DNA from: Mesorhizobium australicum
Lineage (GTDB): Bacteria > Pseudomonadota > Alphaproteobacteria > Rhizobiales > Rhizobiaceae
Length of the DNA: 64,000 nt
Assembly (NCBI RefSeq): GCF_900177325.1
Contig: NZ_FXBL01000004.1
Coordinates: forward strand, 2,294,001 to 2,358,000
Reading direction: 5' to 3'
The notes under the pieces: model-generated
Databases searched by the model: none
The model's input: only the letters and a program-made list of their open reading frames with translations
What the model was told of the DNA's origin: nothing
Position numbers and translations under genes: made by a program
In this document: piece by piece, positions 1 through 10,365 of the stretch
How the letters are laid out: each line of letters opens with the position of its first letter
Position numbering within the stretch: position 1 is the stretch's first letter

Positions 1-542
1 CCGAATCCGATCAGCTCATCCGAACCTTCAACGCGATCCTGATGATCTCGCGGCTGGAGGCCGGCTATTCGGCGGAGGCGACGGACGAGGTCGATCTCGC
101 CGCGATCCTGCGCGACGTGGTGGAACTCTACGAACCGGCCGCGGAGGAGGCGGGCGTGACGCTGACCGCCGAGGAGAATGCGGAGGCAAAGATCGCCGGC
201 AACAGGGAACTGATCGGCCAGGCGCTGTCCAACATCGTCGACAACGCGATCAAGTATTCCGCCGGCGCCGAGGGCGGGGCGAAAGTGACCGTGTCCATCG
301 CCCGGCAGGATGGAAACTTCCGTCTCGGCGTCGCCGACAACGGGCCGGGAATCCCGCCCGAGGACCGCGTGCAGGCGACGGAACGCTTCGTGCGGCTGGA
401 GAAGAGCCGCTCGCAGCCCGGCTCGGGCTTGGGGCTGAGCCTTGCCAAGGCGGTGATGACATTCCACGGTGGCAGCCTGGAACTGTCCGGGAGGGAGCCC
501 GGGCTGCTGGTGGAAATGGTGTTTCCGCGTCAGGGGGGATGA
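1..542 (+). CDS. Sensor histidine kinase, C-terminal part (5' truncated by window)
   Basis: The open frame runs in from the left edge, so only the C-terminal part is visible. The visible part starts at the end of the dimerisation helices (ILMISRLEAG) and is followed by a complete HATPase_c domain: N box NIVDNAIKYS, G1 box DNGPGIPPED and G2 box GSGLGLSLAKAV. It would bind ATP and phosphorylate a conserved His that lies upstream of the window. The stop codon overlaps the glnE start by four bases (ATGA), so the two are probably co-translated. A kinase directly before glnE is an arrangement I recall from Rhizobiales. The cognate response regulator is not visible, so the stimulus is unknown. Confidence 0.9.
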   Translation, partial: ESDQLIRTFNAILMISRLEAGYSAEATDEVDLAAILRDVVELYEPAAEEAGVTLTAEENAEAKIAGNRELIGQALSNIVDNAIKYSAGAEGGAKVTVSIARQDGNFRLGVADNGPGIPPEDRVQATERFVRLEKSRSQPGSGLGLSLAKAVMTFHGGSLELSGREPGLLVEMVFPRQGG

Positions 543-3520
543 TGGCAAAGGCAGCGGCCGCGAAAGAGGCGGCGGGGGAGGGGAACTGGTTCGGGGCCGT
601 GCCGGCGCGGCTCGTGCCGCTCGACGCGGGGGCGGCGAAGGCCGAACTTGCCGACCTGATCTCGAATGCCGACGAGGTGGGGCTGGACGGTCTCGTGGCC
701 GATCTCTCGCGCGGTGGCGCGACAGTGGATTTCCTCGCGGCGGCGCTCGACCTCTCGCCTTTCCTGCGCGACAGCATGCGCCGCGCGCCGCAGATACTCG
801 ACCATCTGCGCGCTGTGCCTGCGCCCAAGCGGATCGACGCGATCCTGAAAGAGGTGGAAGCCCTCGGCCGCGCGCCGGAGATTTCCGAGGCAAGGCTGAT
901 GGCCGAGCTCAGGCGGATGAAGACGGAAGCGCATGCGCTGATCGCGCTGTGCGACCTCGCGCGCGTGTTCGACGCCGAGACCACCGTCCGCAGGCTGAGC
1001 CGGCTTGCCGATGCGGCGATCGGCGCGGCGGTCTCGTTCCTGCTGCGCGACGCCCACAACCAGGGCAAGATCGCCCTGCGGGATCCGTCCGACCCGTCGA
1101 AGGAGTCCGGCTGGATCCTGCTTGCGATGGGCAAGCTCGGCGCGCATGAGCTCAACTTCTCCTCCGACATCGACCTGATCTCGTTCTTCGACCCGGAAGC
1201 GCGGGCGATCACCGATCCCTACGAGGCGAACGAACTGTTCGCGCGTCTGACGCGGCGGCTGGTGCGTATCCTCCAGGATCGCACCGAGGACGGCTATGTC
1301 TTCCGGACCGACCTGCGGCTCCGGCCGGACCCCGGCTCGACGCCGCTGGCGATCCCGGTCAGCGCGGCGCTGCACTATTACGAAAGCCGCGGCCAGAACT
1401 GGGAGCGCGCGGCGATGATCAAGGCGCGGCCGGTGGCCGGCGACATCGAGGCGGGCAGCGCCTTCCTTGCCGAGCTGAAGCCCTATGTCTGGCGCAAATA
1501 CATGGATTTCGCCGCGATCGCCGATGTCCATTCGATCAAGCGGCAGATTCATGCCCACAAGGGCCATGGCGACATCGCGGTGAAGGGTCACAACGTCAAG
1601 CTGGGGCGCGGCGGCATCCGCGAGATCGAGTTCTTCGTCCAGACGCAGCAACTGATCGCCGGCGGCCGTTTCCAGGAACTGCGCGGCCGCGAGACGGTGG
1701 CAATGCTGGGCGAGCTCGCGAACCGCGGCTGGATCTCGCCCGAGGCGCGCGACGCGCTCGCCAAGCAGTACTGGTTCCTGCGCGACGTCGAGCATGCGAT
1801 CCAGATGGTGGCAGACGAGCAGACGCATCTGCTGCCGGAGGATGACGAGGGCCTGGAGCGCATCGCGCACATGCGCGGCTACAAGGATGCGGCGTCGTTC
1901 TCCGCCGATTTCCGCACTTCGCTGCAGGTGGTGGAGAGCCACTACGCGGCGCTGTTCGAATCTGCCCCGCAGCTTTCGACGGACGTGGGCAATCTTGTCT
2001 TCACCGGCGATGTCGACGATCCCGACACGCTGCAGACGCTGTCGCAGCTTGGCTTCGAGCGGCCGAGCGATATCTGCCGCGTCATCCGCACCTGGCATTT
2101 CGGGCGCTACCGGGCGACGCAGTCGGCCGAGGCGAGGGAACGGCTGACGGAGTTGACGCCCGCACTCCTGCAGGCCTTCGGCAACACGCGCCGCGCCGAC
2201 GAGGCGCTGATGCGTTTCGACGCCTTCCTCGCCGGACTGCCGGCGGGCATTCAGCTCTTCTCGCTGCTTCAGTCGAACCCGGCGCTCCTGAACCTTCTGG
2301 CGATGATCATGGGCGCAGCACCTCGGCTGGCGGCGATCATCACCAAGCGGCCGCATGTCTTCGACGGCCTGCTCGACCCCATGCTGATGGCGGAACTGCC
2401 GGACCGGCGCTATCTCGCCGGGCGTCTCGGCGCCTTCCTCGAGGGCGTGAGCCTGCACGAGGAGATTCTCGACCGGCTGCGCATCTTCGCGGCGGAGCAG
2501 AAGTTCCTGATCGGCATCCGCCTGCTCACGGGCGCGATCGACGCGACGCGCGCCGGCAAGGCGTTTTCCGACCTCGCCGACCTCACCATCGGGGCGGCGC
2601 TGGAGGCCGTCCGCGCCGAGTTCTCGATCCGGCACGGCAGGGTGGCGGGCGAGAAGGTGGCGCTGCTCGGCATGGGCAAACTCGGCAGCCACGAGCTCAC
2701 CGCAGGCTCCGACGTCGACATGATCCTGCTCTACGATCATTCGGATGCCGCCGAGGAGTCCGGCGGCGAGAAGCCGCTGGCGCCGGCGCTCTATTTCACG
2801 CGGCTGACCCAGCGTCTGATCGCGGCCGTCTCGGCGCCGACGGCGGAGGGGGTCCTCTACGAGATCGACCTGCGCCTTCGGCCTTCCGGCAACAAGGGTC
2901 CGGTCGCCACCCACATCGCCTCGTTCCGCAAATATCAGCGCGAGGAGGCCGAGACCTGGGAGCACATGGCGCTGACACGGGCGCGCGTCGTGGCGGGTGA
3001 CGCTGACTTCGCCGCCGCGATCGAGAAGGAGGTCGCGAGCGTCGTGGCAGCACCTCGCGATTTCGCCTCCGTCGCCCGCGAGGCGCGACAGATGCGGGCG
3101 CTGATCCAGAAGGAAAAGCCGCCGGCCGACGAATGGGACCTGAAGCTGGTGCCGGGCGGGCTGATCGACCTTGAGTTCATCGCGCAGGTCGCGTCGCTGA
3201 TCGACCGCGTCGACGGAGACGGCAGGACCACCGCCACGGCCGAGGTGCTGCGCCGCCTCGCGGACGATTTCGCCGGTCCGCAGGTTCGCGGCGACCTCTT
3301 CGAGGCGCATCGACTTTATACGGGCCTCACGCAGGTCATGCGGCTCTGCCTGACCGGAAACCTCGATCCCGCCGATATTCCGCCCGGTTTGTCCGATCTA
3401 CTCATCCGCAGCGCCGATGCGCCGGACATCGCTGTCCTGCGCGCGCTGCTGAAGGACACGACAGGGAACGTACGAAAGCACTTCGACGGTCTCCTGACGG
3501 GAAAATCCGCGGCACGGTAA
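539..3520 (+). CDS. glnE: Bifunctional glutamine synthetase adenylyltransferase/adenylyl-removing enzyme
   Basis: This 993-residue protein has the usual GlnE length and duplicated architecture. The N-terminal nucleotidyltransferase domain (adenylyl-removing) carries GKLGAHELNFSSDIDLI near residue 200. The C-terminal adenylyltransferase domain carries GKLGSHELTAGSDVDMI near residue 710. The paired acidic residues in each are the metal ligands. Known role of the family: it adenylylates and deadenylylates glutamine synthetase in response to PII protein, linking nitrogen status to glutamine synthesis in the cytoplasm. The start is one of two consecutive ATG codons that overlap the preceding kinase stop. 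Very secure from length and both signature motifs. Confidence 0.97.
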   Translation: MMAKAAAAKEAAGEGNWFGAVPARLVPLDAGAAKAELADLISNADEVGLDGLVADLSRGGATVDFLAAALDLSPFLRDSMRRAPQILDHLRAVPAPKRIDAILKEVEALGRAPEISEARLMAELRRMKTEAHALIALCDLARVFDAETTVRRLSRLADAAIGAAVSFLLRDAHNQGKIALRDPSDPSKESGWILLAMGKLGAHELNFSSDIDLISFFDPEARAITDPYEANELFARLTRRLVRILQDRTEDGYVFRTDLRLRPDPGSTPLAIPVSAALHYYESRGQNWERAAMIKARPVAGDIEAGSAFLAELKPYVWRKYMDFAAIADVHSIKRQIHAHKGHGDIAVKGHNVKLGRGGIREIEFFVQTQQLIAGGRFQELRGRETVAMLGELANRGWISPEARDALAKQYWFLRDVEHAIQMVADEQTHLLPEDDEGLERIAHMRGYKDAASFSADFRTSLQVVESHYAALFESAPQLSTDVGNLVFTGDVDDPDTLQTLSQLGFERPSDICRVIRTWHFGRYRATQSAEARERLTELTPALLQAFGNTRRADEALMRFDAFLAGLPAGIQLFSLLQSNPALLNLLAMIMGAAPRLAAIITKRPHVFDGLLDPMLMAELPDRRYLAGRLGAFLEGVSLHEEILDRLRIFAAEQKFLIGIRLLTGAIDATRAGKAFSDLADLTIGAALEAVRAEFSIRHGRVAGEKVALLGMGKLGSHELTAGSDVDMILLYDHSDAAEESGGEKPLAPALYFTRLTQRLIAAVSAPTAEGVLYEIDLRLRPSGNKGPVATHIASFRKYQREEAETWEHMALTRARVVAGDADFAAAIEKEVASVVAAPRDFASVAREARQMRALIQKEKPPADEWDLKLVPGGLIDLEFIAQVASLIDRVDGDGRTTATAEVLRRLADDFAGPQVRGDLFEAHRLYTGLTQVMRLCLTGNLDPADIPPGLSDLLIRSADAPDIAVLRALLKDTTGNVRKHFDGLLTGKSAAR

Positions 3521-3577
3521 TGGAAATGACATGATCCGGTCCCCATGTGCGGATCAGGTCGAAGAATGGAGCAGAAT

Positions 3578-4033
3578 ATGAAGAAGTCGGTTCTGGCTTG
3601 GACTTTCGTGGCCTTCGCCGGTGCGGTCGGGGCCACCGCATCTCCTGCCGTCGCTCAGGACGAGGCGCTGTTCGAACGCCTGGATGCGGACAAGAGCGGC
3701 GATGTCTCGTTCGAGGAATTCGTCGCGGTGATCAAGGGTCGCCTCGAGAAGGCGGATACGGACGGTGACGGCAAGCTGACGGTCGAGGAGATTTCCGCGA
3801 CCTTCAACGGGCCGCAGGCCAACGATCAGGCGGCAGCGCTCGTCGAACGCTTCGATGCGGACAAGGACGGGACCGTCACGATCGCGGAGGCGGAGGAGCG
3901 CCGGAAGCAGCGCTTCGCCAAGCTGGACACCAACTCCGACGGCAAGCTGGTGAGGGAAGAGATGTCCACCGGCGCGGCCGCGCCGGCCGGCGGCAGCGGC
4001 AAGGGCGACCGGCTGAAGGCGTCCGCCGACTGA
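3578..4033 (+). CDS. Secreted EF-hand calcium-binding protein
   Basis: I chose the ATG at 3578 because it has GGAG six bases upstream and begins a clean signal peptide (MKKSVLAWTF, cleavage near VAQ-DE). Upstream ATGs at 3545 and 3566 would add residues before it. The mature protein is about 125 residues with four EF-hand-like loops: DADKSGDVSFEE, DTDGDGKLTVEE, DADKDGTVTIAE and DTNSDGKLVREE. All keep acidic residues at loop positions 1, 3 and 12. It probably buffers or senses Ca2+ in the periplasm; no enzymatic domain is visible. It lies alone between glnE and a convergent kinase. The specific function is unknown. Confidence 0.88.
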   Translation: MKKSVLAWTFVAFAGAVGATASPAVAQDEALFERLDADKSGDVSFEEFVAVIKGRLEKADTDGDGKLTVEEISATFNGPQANDQAAALVERFDADKDGTVTIAEAEERRKQRFAKLDTNSDGKLVREEMSTGAAAPAGGSGKGDRLKASAD

Positions 4034-4052
4034 GGCCGGATCGGGCCGCCTC

Positions 4053-6398
<2,346 letters not shown>

Positions 6399-6617
6399 AA
6401 GTTGTTGTTCCGGCTATTTGTTCGGAAACGCCGCACATCCGAATCGCCATTAAAGAATCAAAGGTGATTCGCCTTGTCCAGAGGCCGATTCAGAAATTCT
6501 TTACGATTTGGAATTTTGGCGCAGAAAGTGGGGCTCGGGGCCCCGTGCGAGTGCCGAAAGAGGACTCTATGAGCTCGATGCGCGTCACGAAGGCCGGCAG
6601 GCGCTCCTGCCGCCGGC

Positions 6618-7532
6618 TCACCACGTCCCGGCAAATGCAGCGCCCGCGAGAAGCGCTCCGGTCAGGATGTTCGCGAGGAACATACGATAATTCACTTCCG
6701 GGCGCTGGAGGTCGATCCGCCAATTCTGCCATGCGAGGTGGCCTGCTATGACCAGCATTCCGAAGGCGTAGGGTGCAGACATACCCGACATCCAGCCGCC
6801 GAGCGACCAGGCAATGACCGTCAGGGCGTAGAACAGGCCGATCAACGTCTTGCCGCGGGCGCCGAACAGGATCGCAGTCGATTTCAGGCCGAGACGGGCG
6901 TCATCCTTGACGTCGACATAGGCGTAGACGGTGTCGTATCCAATCTGCCATGTGATGGCGCCGGCCCACATCAGCACGGCACCGGCAGGCACGTGCCCTG
7001 CGATCTCGGCCCATGCCATCAGCATTCCCCAATTGAATGCCGCGCCCAAGACCACCTGCGGCCAATGGGTGAACCGCTTGCAGAAGGGGTAGAGGAACAC
7101 CAGCGGCAGGACGCAAATGGCGATCAGCCGGGTGTATGGCGTCAGGAACACGAGCAGCGCCGCCGCCAGTGCAAGTTCGGCTGTCAGGAAGGCGACGGCC
7201 TGTCTCGTCTCGATCTGGCCGCTCGCCAGGGGGCGAAAGCGGGTGCGCTCGACATGGCCGTCGAAGTTGCGGTCTGCGATGTCGTTGATCGTCGACCCGG
7301 CGCTCCGCATGAGGAAGGCGCCCAAGGTGAAAATCGCCAGTTCTCGCAGGTCGGGAATGCCGTGCGCCGCCTGGATGAGGGCGGCCCAGCAGGGGAACAA
7401 GGTCAGCCATATGCCCACCGGCCGGTCCAGTCGCGCGAGCCGCGCGTATGGCCGCCATGCCTGCGGCATCCGGCGATCCACCCAGTCGCCGTGGTGGATG
7501 TCGCTGAGGTCCGGTCGGCTCAAGGTCGTCAT
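6618..7532 (-). CDS. ubiA: 4-hydroxybenzoate polyprenyltransferase
   Basis: The 304-residue integral membrane prenyltransferase starts at MTTLSRPDL; an open frame continues upstream but falls inside pepN. The first Asp-rich motif NDIADRNFDGHVERT and the second DVKDDARLGLKST are the Mg-diphosphate binding sites of the UbiA family. About eight hydrophobic helices are visible. The family attaches the polyprenyl tail to 4-hydroxybenzoate in ubiquinone biosynthesis. It lies 26 bp downstream of pepN on the same strand, so co-transcription is likely. Confidence 0.93.
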   Translation of the reverse strand: MTTLSRPDLSDIHHGDWVDRRMPQAWRPYARLARLDRPVGIWLTLFPCWAALIQAAHGIPDLRELAIFTLGAFLMRSAGSTINDIADRNFDGHVERTRFRPLASGQIETRQAVAFLTAELALAAALLVFLTPYTRLIAICVLPLVFLYPFCKRFTHWPQVVLGAAFNWGMLMAWAEIAGHVPAGAVLMWAGAITWQIGYDTVYAYVDVKDDARLGLKSTAILFGARGKTLIGLFYALTVIAWSLGGWMSGMSAPYAFGMLVIAGHLAWQNWRIDLQRPEVNYRMFLANILTGALLAGAAFAGTW

Positions 7533-7558
7533 GACGCAATCCCGCGCGGGTCGCTTCC

Positions 7559-10204
7559 CTATGCCAGCGTCCGCTCCACGATGTCGCGCAGGTCTGCCGA
7601 CAGCGCAGGCGCGGCCTTGATCCGCGACAGCGTCGCACGCGCGCGCTCCCTGCGGGCCTCCTCGAGGGACCGCCAGGAGCGGAAGGCGGTGGCGAGGCGC
7701 GCCGAGAGCTGCGGGTTCTTTGGATCGACCGACAGGGCGATCTCGGCAAGGAGTTCGTAGCCCGCGCCGTCGATACGGTGGAAGCCGGTCTGGTTGGCGG
7801 TCGTGTAGGTGCCGATCAGCGACCGCACGCGGTTGGGGTTGCCGAGCGAGAAGCCGGGATGCGTCATCAGCGCACGCACGCGGTCGACCGCGCCGTCGCC
7901 GGGCGCGATCGCCTGGATCTGGAACCACTTGTCCATCACCAGCGGATCGTTGCCGAACCGCGCCTCGAAATCCGCCAGCGCCTCGGTTGCCTCGGCGGAA
8001 CCCGGATGGCGCATGGTCAGCACCGAAAGGGCCGCGGCGCGGTCCGTCATGTTGCCCGCTCCGCGATACTGGCGCGCGGCAATGTCCGGCGAAGCGGTCG
8101 CCAAGGTGACGTAGTCGAGCATGACGTTGCGCAGCGCCCGCCGCCCGGCGCTCGCGGCGTCGGGGGAATAGCCGCCGGTGTCGGCGAGGCTTTCATAGGT
8201 CGACACGAAGCTGTCGGCATTCGCGGTGGCGATCACGCCGGCGAGCAGGTTGCGCGCCGAAAGGATCGCGTCCGGATCGATGTTGGAGCCAATCTCGCGG
8301 GCGATATCCGCCTCGGCCGGCAAGGTCAGCGCCAGCGCCTTGTAGGCCGGCTCCAGCGCCTGGCTGCGCACCGTCTCAAGGCAGATCTGCGACAGCTCGG
8401 GCGCGATCTTCGCCGCCTTGCGGCCACGGATGGCGCCAGCGGCTTCGATCAGCGCGCCGGACATCAGGCCGGTCAGCGCCTGCCAGCGCGAGAACAGGTC
8501 GCCGTCGTTGCGGGCGAGCAGCATGCGTTCCTGCAGCGGCTGGTCGAAGGCGATCGTCACCGGGGCGGAGAAGCCGCGGTTGAGCGAGATCGCCGGCCGC
8601 TCGGGCAAGCCCTCGAAGCGGATGACGTGCCGGCGTTTCCTGAGGTGGATGACGCCGTTCTCGACGGTGGCGCCGCTGACGGACGAGCAGGCAATGTCGT
8701 TGCCGTCGGCACCGACGAGGCCGAAGGCGAGCGGAATGTGCATCGCCTTCTTGCGGCTCTCGCCGGGGGTCGGCGGCACCGACTGCTCGATCTCCAGCGT
8801 CAGCGTCGCGGCATTCGCGTCATGCGCGGCAGAGACCATCAGGTTCGGCGTGCCGGCCTGGTGATACCAGAGCGAGAATTGCGACAGATCGCGGCCCGAG
8901 ACGTCCTCGAAGACCTTGACGAAATCCTCGATCGTCGCGGCCTCGCCGTCGTGTCGCTCGAAATAGAGGTCCATGCCGCGCCGGAAGTCTTCGGCGCCGA
9001 GGATGGTGCGGATCATGCCCACGACCTCCGAGCCTTTCTCGTAGACGGTGGCCGTGTAGAAGTTGTTGATCTCGCGATAGCGTCGCGGACGGACCGGGTG
9101 GGCGAGCGGTCCCTGGTCCTCGGGGAACTGGTGCGCGCGCAGCGTGCGCACGTCGGCGATGCGCTCGACCGCGCGCGAGCGCTCGTCGGCCGAGAACTCG
9201 TGGTCGCGGAAGACGGTCAGCCCTTCCTTGAGGCAGAGCTGGAACCAGTCGCGGCAAGTGATTCTGTTGCCTGTCCAATTGTGGAAATATTCGTGCGCGA
9301 TGATCGCCTCGATGTTGGCGAAGTCGGCGTCCGTCGCGGTCTCGCGGTCGGCCAGCACGTATTTGTCGTTGAAGATGTTGAGGCCCTTGTTCTCCATCGC
9401 GCCCATGTTGAAGTCGGACACGGCGACAATGTTGAAGACGTCGAGATCGTATTCGCGGCCGAACGTCTCCTCGTCCCAGCGCATCGAGCGCTTCAGCGCT
9501 TCCATCGCATAGGCGGCGCGGTCCTGCTTGCCGTGCTCGACGAAGATGCCGAGCCGCACCTTGCGCCCCGACATGGTGACGAATTCGTCTGCCACCTCGG
9601 CGAGGTCGCCGGCGACGAGTGCGAAGAGATAGGACGGCTTGGGGTGCGGGTCGAACCATTCGGCGAAGTGCCAGCCGTCGGCGAGCTCGCCCGCAGGCCC
9701 CGGATTGCCGTTGGCGAGCAGCAGCGGCGCCTCGGCGCGCCGCGCCTCGATCCGGACCTTATACACCGAGAGCACGTCGGGCCGGTCGAGGAAATAGGTG
9801 ATCCGGCGGAAGCCTTCCGCCTCGCACTGGGTGCAGTAGTTGCCGCCCGAGCGGTAGATACCCATCAGCGCCGTGTTGGCCGACGGCGCGGTCTCCGTCT
9901 CGATCGTCAGCCGGAAGGAGCGGGCGCGCGGCGGCGCAGCGATCGTCAGTTGCTGCGGCGTTGCCTCGTAGCTGCCGGGCTCCAGCGGCACGCCGTCGAC
10001 CGAGATCGCGAGCAGCGCGATGCCGTCGCCGTCGAGCACCAGCGGCGTCGAGACAGCCACGCCGGCGCGGCGCTCGATGGTGAGCTCCGCGACAACGCGC
10101 GTGCGGTCCGGATCGAGCCGGAAGGTCAGCGATGTCCTGGGAATGAGCCAGTCGCTCGGACGATAATCCTCGAGCCTGAACACCTGGCCTGTATCTGTGC
10201 GCAT
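7559..10204 (-). CDS. pepN: Aminopeptidase N (M1 family)
   Basis: 881 residues, the length typical of bacterial PepN. The exopeptidase substrate motif GAMENKG is near residue 265 and the zinc site HEYFHNWTGN near residue 305, with the downstream Glu in the KEGLTVFRD segment. The C-terminal alpha-helical domains follow. It removes N-terminal amino acids from peptides in the cytoplasm. The start MRTDTGQVFRLEDYRPSD matches the usual PepN opening. The 160-bp gap to the divergent CoxL-like gene must hold both promoters. Confidence 0.96.
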   Translation of the reverse strand: MRTDTGQVFRLEDYRPSDWLIPRTSLTFRLDPDRTRVVAELTIERRAGVAVSTPLVLDGDGIALLAISVDGVPLEPGSYEATPQQLTIAAPPRARSFRLTIETETAPSANTALMGIYRSGGNYCTQCEAEGFRRITYFLDRPDVLSVYKVRIEARRAEAPLLLANGNPGPAGELADGWHFAEWFDPHPKPSYLFALVAGDLAEVADEFVTMSGRKVRLGIFVEHGKQDRAAYAMEALKRSMRWDEETFGREYDLDVFNIVAVSDFNMGAMENKGLNIFNDKYVLADRETATDADFANIEAIIAHEYFHNWTGNRITCRDWFQLCLKEGLTVFRDHEFSADERSRAVERIADVRTLRAHQFPEDQGPLAHPVRPRRYREINNFYTATVYEKGSEVVGMIRTILGAEDFRRGMDLYFERHDGEAATIEDFVKVFEDVSGRDLSQFSLWYHQAGTPNLMVSAAHDANAATLTLEIEQSVPPTPGESRKKAMHIPLAFGLVGADGNDIACSSVSGATVENGVIHLRKRRHVIRFEGLPERPAISLNRGFSAPVTIAFDQPLQERMLLARNDGDLFSRWQALTGLMSGALIEAAGAIRGRKAAKIAPELSQICLETVRSQALEPAYKALALTLPAEADIAREIGSNIDPDAILSARNLLAGVIATANADSFVSTYESLADTGGYSPDAASAGRRALRNVMLDYVTLATASPDIAARQYRGAGNMTDRAAALSVLTMRHPGSAEATEALADFEARFGNDPLVMDKWFQIQAIAPGDGAVDRVRALMTHPGFSLGNPNRVRSLIGTYTTANQTGFHRIDGAGYELLAEIALSVDPKNPQLSARLATAFRSWRSLEEARRERARATLSRIKAAPALSADLRDIVERTLA

Positions 10205-10365
10205 GCGACGTCTTTCGGGCTCGGCCGCGGCCTTGGTCCAAACGGTCGAAGCCCTTGGCGCGACAAACTGTTATGCTAGGTCTTTACACGAAACATCGGC
10301 TCGTCAAAACTCACGGTGCGTAAGCATTCGCACCCGCACCAGCCGCAGATCCACGAGGGAAGACC

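Noticed and set aside
530..3310. 926-residue minus-strand ORF opposite glnE
   Set aside because: Antisense shadow of a high-GC gene; Arg/His/Asp-rich composition with no domains, while glnE on the other strand is unmistakable.
7533..7928. N-terminal extension of ubiA
   Set aside because: Overlaps the end of pepN and is Arg-rich; ubiA orthologs begin near MTTLSRPDL-type sequence.
7778..10279. 833-residue plus-strand ORF opposite pepN
   Set aside because: Shadow of pepN; no recognisable motif.
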